Program-made: the position numbers and the translations under genes | DNA from: Ignavibacteriota bacterium | GTDB lineage: Bacteria > Bacteroidota > UBA10030 > UBA6906 | NCBI GenBank assembly: GCA_003161755.1 | Contig: PMNP01000151.1 | Coordinates: forward strand, 3,301 to 8,581 | Reading direction: 5' to 3' | DNA: 5,281 nucleotides | In this document: positions 1-5,281 of the stretch, one piece after another | Numbering within the stretch: the stretch's first letter is position 1 | Layout: every line of letters starts with the position of its first letter | The notes under the pieces: generated by a model | Database searches by the model: none | Told to the model about the DNA's origin: nothing | What the model saw: only the letters and a program-made list of their open reading frames with translations

Positions 1-1
1 A

Positions 2-64
2 AGTGTCATGGGTGGGTGGCGTAATCCGCAAGGAATCCTCTTCACCATCACGCGTTCCCTGTAA
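2..64 (+). CDS. Possible C-terminal tail of an upstream gene (5' partial)
   Basis: An open frame enters from the left edge and stops with TAA at 62-64. The stop shares its last base with the truA ATG (TAATG), an overlap typical of co-transcribed bacterial genes. The visible peptide is about 20 residues (ends GILFTITRSL), which is too short to identify. The alternating hydrophobic/polar pattern near the end could be a terminal beta strand, but that is a guess. A second frame also stops nearby (TAA at 22-24, tail KCHGWVA), so the true upstream frame is uncertain. The stop/start overlap is the only support for this call. Confidence 0.35.
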   Translation, partial: SVMGGWRNPQGILFTITRSL

Positions 65-801
65 TGTCTGCCATGCGTTGTTTCAAGCTCGTGATAGAAT
101 TCGATGGCACATACTTCGTGGGGTGGCAAATCCAGCCCAACGGAAGAACTGTGCAAGAAGAAATCACCAAGGTTTTGGAACAGGTGTTACAGGAGCCGAT
201 CAACCTTATCGGCGCCGGGCGAACCGATTCCGGCGTGCATGCGCGTGGCATGGTAGCGTCATTCAAGACGAATTCATCGACGGGGGCCGGTTCGCTGCTG
301 AGCAGTTTGAACGGAATCCTTCCGGACGACATCCACGTCCATTCGGTGGAAGAAGTCGCAGAAGAGTTCCATGCTCGTTATGATGCAAAGGACCGTAATT
401 ATCGTTACTACATCGCGTTACATCATTCGCCGATAGGCCGATTCTATCAGTGGTACGTCAAGTATCCGCTGAACGTGGAAGCCATGAATCGCGTTGCCGC
501 GCAAATACTCTCCGAACACGATTTTACTTCGTTCTGCAAGTTTGATCCATCAGTGAAAAGCTACCTCTGCACGGTTCTCTCTTCCCATTGGACCGAGACC
601 CCATCGCTTCTTACTTATGAAATCTGTGCCAACCGGTTCCTGCATGGGATGGTAAGGGGGCTCGTGGGCACAATGGTGGATGTGGGTCGGGGGTACACCG
701 AGGAATCGGAATTTATCGGAATTCTCAATTCCCGGGACCGTCGCAGGGCGGGCATGGCGGCTCCTCCTCATGGACTGTTTCTGGAAGAGGTCCGGTATTG
801 A
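64..801 (+). CDS. truA: tRNA pseudouridine(38-40) synthase TruA
   Basis: TruA isomerises uridines 38, 39 and 40 in the anticodon stem-loop of many tRNAs to pseudouridine, in the cytoplasm. The 245-residue product has the usual family length and all main motifs. These are the N-terminal strand and loop FKLVIEFDGTYFVGWQ (7-22), the catalytic motif GRTDSGVHA (52-60) with nucleophile Asp55, the FHARYDAKDRNYRYY segment (102-116) with the conserved active-site Tyr113, and FLHGMVRGLVGTMVDVGRG (192-210) with Arg198. The C-terminus APPHGLFLEEVRY is also typical. The ATG at 64 overlaps the upstream stop (TAATG). An in-frame ATG at 73, giving MRCFKLVIEFDG, is an equally normal TruA N-terminus. Neither start has a Shine-Dalgarno sequence at usual distance. 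The gene looks intact and ordinary; its function follows firmly from the family. Confidence 0.97.
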   Translation: MSAMRCFKLVIEFDGTYFVGWQIQPNGRTVQEEITKVLEQVLQEPINLIGAGRTDSGVHARGMVASFKTNSSTGAGSLLSSLNGILPDDIHVHSVEEVAEEFHARYDAKDRNYRYYIALHHSPIGRFYQWYVKYPLNVEAMNRVAAQILSEHDFTSFCKFDPSVKSYLCTVLSSHWTETPSLLTYEICANRFLHGMVRGLVGTMVDVGRGYTEESEFIGILNSRDRRRAGMAAPPHGLFLEEVRY

Positions 802-868
802 TTTCGCGCACAACAAGCCTGTTGGGGAATTTGTACGTTTTCAGAGGTTACTCCTGTTTCAAGCAGAG

Positions 869-889
869 TCTGTTCTAACATGGAACAGA
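869..889. promoter_or_regulatory. Inverted repeat upstream of the kinase gene
   Basis: A perfect 7-bp dyad, TCTGTTC (869-875) and GAACAGA (883-889), is separated by 7 bases. Allowing one U-G pair and one further A-T pair, the RNA could form a 9-bp stem with an ACA loop. It lies in the 125-bp gap between truA and the kinase gene and ends 37 bp before the kinase ATG. It has no T-run after it, so it does not look like an intrinsic terminator. It could be an operator for a dimeric repressor, or a leader hairpin. The inner TAACAT (876-881) is a weak -10 candidate without a matching -35. Confidence 0.45.
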
Positions 890-905
890 GGGAATTTCGA
901 TTCCT
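890..905 (+). promoter_or_regulatory. Short TTCG-loop hairpin in the kinase leader
   Basis: GGAAT (891-895) and ATTCC (900-904) are perfect complements around a TTCG tetraloop, and a G-U pair (890/905) can extend the stem. It starts directly after the 869-889 dyad and ends 21 bp before the kinase ATG. UUCG loops are known to stabilise short RNA hairpins, although here the closing pair is U-A rather than the most stable C-G. The stem is short, so chance is possible. The back-to-back arrangement with the other dyad is the reason for listing it. Confidence 0.3.
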
Positions 906-926
906 ACTACGCCACGACGCTTTGAT

Positions 927-2450
927 ATGGGCTATCTGAACGCATTGTTTTCTCCATTGACCCGCCTCTTGGGGGGATCCAGCCGGCATCGGGGCAACAT
1001 TATCGCCATCGCTGGTGGGCCACCCATAGATGCCGAGTCGCTTCCTTTTACTCTCGGCACGACAATCGCCAATCGCTATGAATTGTTGGATGTCCTGGGC
1101 GTTGGCGGATTCAGCGTGGTCTATCTCACCCGCGACCGCGAGTCGGAAGCGCTCCATGCCCTCAAGACGCTCCGCGACGACATTGTGCACGACGCAGAGA
1201 CGCTGACACAATTCCGCAAGGAAGCGAAAGTCTGGATCAGCCTGGAACGCCACCCGAATATTGTGAGAGCAGATTTCATCACCGAGTTGGATGGGCGCCT
1301 GTGCATCGGGATGGAATACGTGCGTCCGAATGAAGACGGATTCAATTCCCTCGATGGTTACATGAAGAGTTCACCGCCTAATCTCGAACAGGGACTCCGG
1401 TGGATGATTCAATTCTGTCACGGCATGGAGTTCGCCCGCGCACACGGTGTGCGGGCCCACCGCGATGTAAAGCCCGCGAACATCATGATGGACCGGGATC
1501 GGACGGTCAAGATCACGGACTTCGGGTTTGCCGAGGTGCTCGATGCAACCCGCTCAGCGGTTGTCTCCGGTCGCCGCCGCTCAATCCCCCACAGCGGGTT
1601 TGGTACCCCCGTGTACATGTCGCCAGAGCAATTCCTCAACGCGCCGCGATGCGATGAGCGAAGTGACATTTACAGCCTCGGTGTTATCATGTTTCAAATG
1701 GCTGCGCGAGGAAGGCTGCCGTTTTTCCCCATTGGATACGACAAGGGGATGGAACGCACAGAGCTCTGGCTGGCGATGCACCGGATGCACGCTGAAGCGC
1801 CGGTACCCAAGCTTGCATCTCCCTTGTTTACGATAATTCGAAAATGCCTGGAAAAAGAACCAAGGCTTCGCTATCAGGTATTTCGCGACTTGCGTGAAGA
1901 TCTTGAGGCGCTTCTTCTCAAGCATACGGGAAAACAGGAAGCACCGGCTTCGATTCGCGGTGCGGGGGCATGGGAGTTGTACAACCGGGGTTTGAGCCTT
2001 GCGAACCTGGGAGACCTTCCCGGTGCGATCGCGCAGTACCAGCGTTCCCTTCAGCGCAATCCCAACAATGCGGATGCGTGGAACAATCAAGGAGTGTGCC
2101 TGCGCAAGCTTGAGAGCCTCAACGAAGCAGTGGAGGCGTTTCGCAAAGCCGCATCCATCGATCCCGATCATGCGGCAGCACTGCGAAACCTTGGCAGCAC
2201 CCTTCGCAACATGGGAATGCCCGTGGAGGCGCTTCCTTGGCTCGTTCGGGCAGTCAAAGTCGATCCGGCCAACGAGTCCGGCTTGCTCAACAAGGCCCTT
2301 GCAGAAGAGGAACTCGGCTTGAAAGCCGATGCTGCGGTATCATTTCGTGAATTCCTCGCCCTTCCCCCCACAGCACTGAAATCCTACGTTGAACATGCCA
2401 AATCGTTTCTTGCAAAGCTGCCAAGAACGTCCAATAATCAAACGCGCTGA
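927..2450 (+). CDS. Hanks-type Ser/Thr protein kinase with C-terminal TPR repeats
   Basis: This is a 507-residue cytoplasmic eukaryote-like protein kinase. The kinase domain covers about residues 51-330 and appears catalytically complete: glycine loop LGVGGFSVV (57-65), ATP-binding Lys80 (ALK), helix-C Glu99, catalytic loop HRDVKPAN (178-185, Asp180, Lys182, Asn185), DFG (198-200), GTPVYMSPE (226-234) and SDIYSLG (246-252). The activation loop carries a basic, Ser-containing stretch SGRRRSIPHS (214-223), a possible autophosphorylation site. About four tetratricopeptide repeats follow at roughly 347-380, 381-414, 415-448 and 449-482, for example GDLPGAIAQYQRSLQRNPNN; these normally mediate protein-protein contacts. 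There is no transmembrane segment and no extracellular sensor domain. The first 50 residues are not recognised. No other standard start is open in frame because a TAA lies at 876-878. No Shine-Dalgarno sequence is visible; inverted repeats precede the gene. The substrate is unknown. Confidence 0.95.
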   Translation: MGYLNALFSPLTRLLGGSSRHRGNIIAIAGGPPIDAESLPFTLGTTIANRYELLDVLGVGGFSVVYLTRDRESEALHALKTLRDDIVHDAETLTQFRKEAKVWISLERHPNIVRADFITELDGRLCIGMEYVRPNEDGFNSLDGYMKSSPPNLEQGLRWMIQFCHGMEFARAHGVRAHRDVKPANIMMDRDRTVKITDFGFAEVLDATRSAVVSGRRRSIPHSGFGTPVYMSPEQFLNAPRCDERSDIYSLGVIMFQMAARGRLPFFPIGYDKGMERTELWLAMHRMHAEAPVPKLASPLFTIIRKCLEKEPRLRYQVFRDLREDLEALLLKHTGKQEAPASIRGAGAWELYNRGLSLANLGDLPGAIAQYQRSLQRNPNNADAWNNQGVCLRKLESLNEAVEAFRKAASIDPDHAAALRNLGSTLRNMGMPVEALPWLVRAVKVDPANESGLLNKALAEEELGLKADAAVSFREFLALPPTALKSYVEHAKSFLAKLPRTSNNQTR

Positions 2451-2557
2451 ACTTTTTCTTCCCGCCTTGTGTTCCCAAAACATCCTGCTGCACCATGCAC
2501 GGCCCGTTAATGCCGACGAGAGCAGGCTCGCCTTACGTCAACGAATACACTACCCCT

Positions 2558-3877
2558 ATGGCGCGTCGTTTTTTTTCCCATCTCCTCTTCATAACGGGAT
2601 TCTTTTTCGCGACACTCCTGCTGTCTGCATCCATGCCTGAGCGGCAGATGATTTCCGGTGGTGGCGACCTGGGAAGGACAGTGTATGAACAGCATTGTGT
2701 CTCCTGTCATGGAGTGACCGGTCATGGCGACGGTCCCGCTTCAATGTTGCTCTCTCCTCGGCCGACGAACTTCATCCTCGGCGTGTACGAGTTTCGATCG
2801 ACGCCGACAGGGAGTCTTCCCACGGACCACGACCTCGTTCGGACAATCTCCAACGGACTTCCCGGGACTGCAATGCCCGGATGGCGGAAGTTCATTACAG
2901 GCGATTCGTTAGCTGCACTCGTCGCGTATGTCAAGCGCTTTTCTCCCCGTTTTGCAAATGAGACTCCTGTTCCCGTGCACATTGCCACTGCAGTACCACC
3001 TTCGGCCATCAGCATCATTGCGGGAAGAGCGGTGTACGAGAGACTTCAATGCGCTGCGTGTCACGGAACTGATGGTACGGGAAAGAATGCGGTATTGATG
3101 GAGTTTCAAAACAGCGCGGGACAGACCATGATGTCTGCTGACCTCACGCTGCCCTGGACGTTTCATGGCGGTGCGACTCCGGAAGACATCTATCTGCGCT
3201 GCCGCACAGGGCTTGACGGCACTTCCATGAGTTCCTTTGTGGGAGCTGCGACAGAGAAAGAAACATGGGATCTGGCGAACTATGTGGTATCGTTGCGGCG
3301 GAAACCTCTGTGGGAAATGAACGCAGCGGAAATTCAGGCGATCTCTCTCCAACGTGATTCTGCCTCCGTGAGCAATCCCACACGATGGGGACGCACACTT
3401 GTTGCGACGCTTGGCTGCGCTGATTGTCACACTTCTCTGGATCCGAAGGAAGGATATTTTGATTGGCTGAACATGGCGGGAGGGCAAAAATGGAGCGTGG
3501 GACCATGGGGATTCATCTACTCGGCGAACCTGACGCCCGATAGGGAAACTGGATTGGGTGACCGCACTGAAGCGCAGCTCAGACAGACCCTGACCAGGGG
3601 AATCCGGCATGATGGTTCACGTATGCTGCCGTTTCCCATGCCGTGGACTGCCTTTGCCGGATTGAAAGACAACGACCAGCACGCAATCGTCGTCTATCTG
3701 AAAAGCATCCCACCGGTCTCCAACCGCATCCCGCAGCGGGAGCCATTCGGGTTCTTTTCGTATCTCAAAGCCAAGTTTGGGCTTCTCATCATGCATGACA
3801 GCTTTGCTTTGCGCATTTATTCGGGCAACGCCGGAGCGCAGGATTCTACTGGACGTTCGATGGAGAACACTCCATGA
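2558..3877 (+). CDS. Exported tri-heme c-type cytochrome
   Basis: From the ATG at 2558 this is a 439-residue periplasmic electron carrier. This start is preferred because MARRFF followed by a hydrophobic stretch to LLLSA makes a normal Sec signal peptide (residues 1 to about 25). The longer frame from 2495 would put 21 hydrophilic residues in front of it. Neither start has a clear Shine-Dalgarno sequence. Three class-I cytochrome c domains follow, with heme motifs CVSCH (47-51), CAACH (165-169) and CADCH (287-291). Likely axial methionines are Met106 (GTAMPGW), Met224 (GTSMSSF) and Met361 (PMPW). The third domain has the YSANLTPDRETGLG and PMPW signatures of cytochrome subunits of membrane-bound periplasmic dehydrogenases (alcohol, gluconate, nicotinate type), and it is homologous to the next gene product. 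The tail after about residue 412 is hydrophilic. No catalytic dehydrogenase gene lies in the window, so the electron donor is unknown. Confidence 0.92.
   Translation: MARRFFSHLLFITGFFFATLLLSASMPERQMISGGGDLGRTVYEQHCVSCHGVTGHGDGPASMLLSPRPTNFILGVYEFRSTPTGSLPTDHDLVRTISNGLPGTAMPGWRKFITGDSLAALVAYVKRFSPRFANETPVPVHIATAVPPSAISIIAGRAVYERLQCAACHGTDGTGKNAVLMEFQNSAGQTMMSADLTLPWTFHGGATPEDIYLRCRTGLDGTSMSSFVGAATEKETWDLANYVVSLRRKPLWEMNAAEIQAISLQRDSASVSNPTRWGRTLVATLGCADCHTSLDPKEGYFDWLNMAGGQKWSVGPWGFIYSANLTPDRETGLGDRTEAQLRQTLTRGIRHDGSRMLPFPMPWTAFAGLKDNDQHAIVVYLKSIPPVSNRIPQREPFGFFSYLKAKFGLLIMHDSFALRIYSGNAGAQDSTGRSMENTP
2569..2576. repeat. T8 homopolymer inside the signal-peptide codons
   Basis: Eight consecutive T bases lie four codons into the preferred cytochrome reading frame, within the Arg-Phe-Phe-Ser codons. 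A one-base slip would shift the frame before the heme domains. Such tracts are known contingency loci in some bacteria, but a single T8 tract can also be chance or a sequencing weak spot. Confidence 0.5.
3860..3875 (+). promoter_or_regulatory. Ribosome binding site hidden in a start-codon hairpin
   Basis: ATGGAG (3860-3865) and CTCCAT (3870-3875) are perfect 6-bp complements around an AACA loop. The left arm contains the GGAG Shine-Dalgarno sequence (3862-3865), placed 8 nt before the ATG at 3874. The right arm includes the first two bases of that start codon. The structure lies in the last codons of the upstream cytochrome gene, whose stop overlaps the start (ATGA). A ribosome finishing the first gene would melt it, so it fits a translational-coupling switch. 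The pairing is seen directly; the coupling role is inferred. Confidence 0.6.
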
Positions 3878-4488
3878 GAAAGCTCGTCAAATGGGGAAGC
3901 CTTATTGTGGGCCTGGTGATTGTCGTCGGATTCGTCCTGTTCCTGTACGTGATCCCGCCGTTTACTCTCTCATCACCTAGGACCTTCAGCGCTCCGGAAC
4001 AATCCGCTGCGCCGGCTATTGACAGTATCGCGGATTCGGCGGATCGTGCCATTGCTGAACGCGGCAGGTATCTCGTGGTCGTTGGTGGATGTACCGGATG
4101 CCATACTGCTTCAGGACCTGATGGAGCACCGAATTGGAAACGCTATCTTGCCGGCGGCGGGAAATTCATCGACCGCGAAAACGGAACGGTCTATGCGGCA
4201 AATATCACACCTGACGTGGAGACTGGGATTGGCAAACTGAGCCGGGTGGAAGTAATGCACATGTTGAAGACAGGTCAAAAACCTGACGGGACAATCCTGA
4301 ATCCCCGTGCGATGCCCTGGCCGGATTTTTCCAATCTTCCGGACGAGGATCTCTTCGCGATTGCCACATACCTGCATTACCTCAAACCAATCCGGAGTCG
4401 TGTGCCGGGATTCTCCGCTCATTCTGATGTGGGCGATCCTGCCGCGAAGGAAGCCGTCGATCTTTCAGACTTTTCCGCTCATGAATGA
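3874..4488 (+). CDS. Membrane-anchored mono-heme c-type cytochrome
   Basis: This 204-residue protein begins with a basic tip (MRKLVKW) and one hydrophobic helix (about 8-30). The following VIPPF offers no clear cleavage site, so it is probably an uncleaved anchor holding the heme domain in the periplasm. One class-I cytochrome c domain covers about residues 62-175, with heme motif CTGCH (73-77) and likely axial Met147 (AMPW). The signatures YAANITPDVETGIG and PDEDLFAIATYL match dehydrogenase-associated cytochromes c. From the first heme Cys to the axial Met it aligns without gaps to the third domain of the preceding cytochrome, 26 of 75 positions identical by hand count. Its start overlaps the upstream stop (ATGA), with GGAG 8 nt upstream. 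It probably accepts electrons from the tri-heme partner and passes them to the membrane chain, or the reverse; direction cannot be read from sequence. Confidence 0.93.
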   Translation: MRKLVKWGSLIVGLVIVVGFVLFLYVIPPFTLSSPRTFSAPEQSAAPAIDSIADSADRAIAERGRYLVVVGGCTGCHTASGPDGAPNWKRYLAGGGKFIDRENGTVYAANITPDVETGIGKLSRVEVMHMLKTGQKPDGTILNPRAMPWPDFSNLPDEDLFAIATYLHYLKPIRSRVPGFSAHSDVGDPAAKEAVDLSDFSAHE

Positions 4489-4496
4489 GGGCATCC

Positions 4497-4525
4497 TTGA
4501 CATTCTTCCTCCCGCTCAGTAATTT
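4497..4525 (+). promoter_or_regulatory. Candidate promoter for comM
   Basis: A perfect -35 hexamer TTGACA (4497-4502) is followed after 17 bp by TAATTT (4520-4525), which matches the sigma-70 -10 consensus at only 3 of 6 positions. Read the Bacteroidota way, GTAATTTG (4519-4526) matches TAnnTTTG at 5 of the 6 fixed positions, with a TTG about 20 bp upstream. Either reading puts transcription start near 4532, about 60 nt before the comM ATG. It begins 9 bp after the cytochrome stop. AGTAATT (4518-4524) also has a perfect inverted copy, AATTACT (4555-4561), which could be an operator pair or chance in AT-rich sequence. Confidence 0.5.
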
Positions 4526-4547
4526 GTAAACAACCCGCCCTGCGTAC

Positions 4548-4583
4548 CCCCGCTAATTACTCTCGCACTTACCTCCTCCGGGG
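4548..4583 (+). promoter_or_regulatory. Possible leader pairing over the comM ribosome binding site
   Basis: CCCCG (4548-4552) is complementary to CGGGG (4579-4583), with 26 bases between. The G-rich arm, followed by AA and 6-7 nt from the ATG at 4591, is the only Shine-Dalgarno-like sequence for comM. Pairing would cover it. Five G-C pairs with a long loop is weak evidence. Confidence 0.2.
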
Positions 4584-4590
4584 AATAGCC

Positions 4591-5281
4591 ATGCTTTCAC
4601 GCGTATTCAGCGGCGCCACCTTCGGCGTCAACGCTTCGCTTATTGAGGTTGAAGCACACGTAGAACATCACATCCCATCATTTTCGATAGTCGGTTTGCC
4701 GGACAACGCAATCCGGGAAAGCCGTGAGCGCGTCTGTTCTGCCATCAAGAACAGCGGGTTTCGTTTCCCGTCAAGAAAAATCACCGTCAATCTTGCTCCC
4801 GCCGATCTGAAGAAGGAAGGATGTGCTTTTGATTTGCCGATGGCCGTAGCGCTCCTGGTCTCCACGGAGCAGCTCTCATCAACCGTTGTCGAGGAGTTCC
4901 TACTGGTCGGCGAACTTGCGCTGGATGGAACATTGCGCCCGGTGCGCGGTGCCCTCCCCATTGCCCTCGAAGCGCGGAGGCGGAAAATCCGAGGGATGGT
5001 GGTGCCGCGGGAGAATGGGAGGGAGGCGGCAATGGTCGAGGGCGTGGCAGTGTATCCCCTGGCGAGTCTGAAAGAGGCGGCAGAGTTCTTTGCGGCAGAT
5101 GGCGAACGGCATGCTCCGCTTACAGTGGATTTGGAAGAACTGTTTCGGAGGGACCAGCACTATTTGTCCGACTTTGCCGACGTGAAGGGGCAAGAGTCGG
5201 TGAAGCGGGCACTTGAAGTCGCCGCGGCAGGATGCCACAACATCATCATGATCGGACCTCCGGGATCGGGAAAAACCATGC
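4591..5281 (+). CDS. comM: ComM/YifB family Mg-chelatase-like AAA+ ATPase (3' truncated by window)
   Basis: This frame is open from the ATG at 4591 to the window end, 230 codons without a stop. The complete family protein is about 500 residues, so less than half is present. The N-terminal ChlI-type domain (about 1-175, ribosomal S5 domain 2-like fold) shows the family motifs [32 protein letters not shown] (31-48), [15 protein letters not shown] (63-77), [10 protein letters not shown] (80-89) and [16 protein letters not shown] (105-120). The AAA+ core begins around 190 with [24 protein letters not shown] and the Walker A motif GPPGSGKT (222-229). Walker B, the arginine finger and the C-terminal domain lie beyond the edge. 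ComM is a hexameric helicase that promotes branch migration during natural transformation in Vibrio and Haemophilus, but homologues occur widely in bacteria not known to be competent. A candidate promoter lies in the gap before it, so it is probably transcribed separately from the cytochromes. Confidence 0.96.
   Translation, partial: MLSRVFSGATFGVNASLIEVEAHVEHHIPSFSIVGLPDNAIRESRERVCSAIKNSGFRFPSRKITVNLAPADLKKEGCAFDLPMAVALLVSTEQLSSTVVEEFLLVGELALDGTLRPVRGALPIALEARRRKIRGMVVPRENGREAAMVEGVAVYPLASLKEAAEFFAADGERHAPLTVDLEELFRRDQHYLSDFADVKGQESVKRALEVAAAGCHNIIMIGPPGSGKTM

Noticed and set aside
680..925. Small + strand frame overlapping the truA end and filling the gap
   Set aside because: Two thirds of it is truA in another frame, the remainder has no motif, and no ribosome binding site precedes it.
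768..1253. Antisense open frame of 161 codons spanning the truA-kinase gap
   Set aside because: It runs through the kinase glycine loop and helix C on the other strand and has no recognisable motif or start signal.
1581..2171. Antisense open frame of 196 codons opposite the kinase gene
   Set aside because: It overlaps the conserved kinase lobe and TPRs and shows no family motif, so it is a frame shadow.
927..2450. Pseudokinase possibility
   Set aside because: Lys80, Glu99, the HRD Asp180, Asn185 and the DFG Asp198 are all present, so catalytic loss is not supported.
2489..2499. TGCA-n3-TGCA repeat between kinase and cytochrome genes
   Set aside because: TGCA is self-complementary and the arms are four bases long, so chance is the simplest explanation.
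2514..2576. Terminator-like pairing CGACG / CGTCG followed by T8
   Set aside because: The stem is only 5 bp with a loop of about 45 bases, and the T-run lies inside signal-peptide codons. It is not a credible intrinsic terminator.
2909..3610. Antisense open frame of 233 codons opposite the tri-heme cytochrome
   Set aside because: It lies wholly under a gene with three clear heme motifs. The translated product is Arg-, Ser- and His-rich with no recognisable domain.

Overview
The window holds four complete genes and one truncated gene, all on the + strand and tightly packed. In order they are truA (tRNA pseudouridine synthase A), a soluble Ser/Thr protein kinase with C-terminal TPR repeats, an exported tri-heme c-type cytochrome, a membrane-anchored mono-heme c-type cytochrome, and the 5' part of a ComM/YifB-type AAA+ ATPase gene cut by the window edge. 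A few codons at the left edge may be the tail of a further upstream gene. No RNA gene, insertion sequence, CRISPR array, phage remnant or gap above 125 bp was seen.

Organism: this is a bacterium of moderately high G+C with respiratory c-type cytochromes and a eukaryote-like (Hanks-type) kinase. Three of the five starts lack a convincing Shine-Dalgarno sequence. The ComM N-terminus ([25 protein letters not shown]) and a promoter element close to the Bacteroidota-type TAnnTTTG box would fit the Bacteroidota/Chlorobi/Ignavibacteria side of the FCB group. That is an impression from sequence style, not a phylogenetic result.

Layout: truA (64-801) overlaps a possible upstream reading frame by TAATG. 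A 125-bp gap (802-926) carries two back-to-back inverted repeats just before the kinase gene (927-2450). About 107 bp separate the kinase from the preferred start of the tri-heme cytochrome (2558-3877). That gene overlaps the mono-heme cytochrome gene (3874-4488) by ATGA, with a hairpin that folds up the second gene's ribosome binding site. A 102-bp gap (4489-4590) holds a TTGACA-type promoter candidate for comM (4591 to the edge).

How they may work together: the two cytochromes are almost certainly co-translated partners. The last heme domain of the first and the heme domain of the second are homologous, with no gap between the heme Cys and the predicted axial Met. This suggests a periplasmic four-heme relay ending at the inner membrane. 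Their family usually passes electrons from a periplasmic dehydrogenase, but no catalytic subunit is present here. Whether the cytoplasmic kinase regulates, or is even co-expressed with, the cytochromes is inference from adjacency only. truA and comM look like ordinary housekeeping or competence neighbours.
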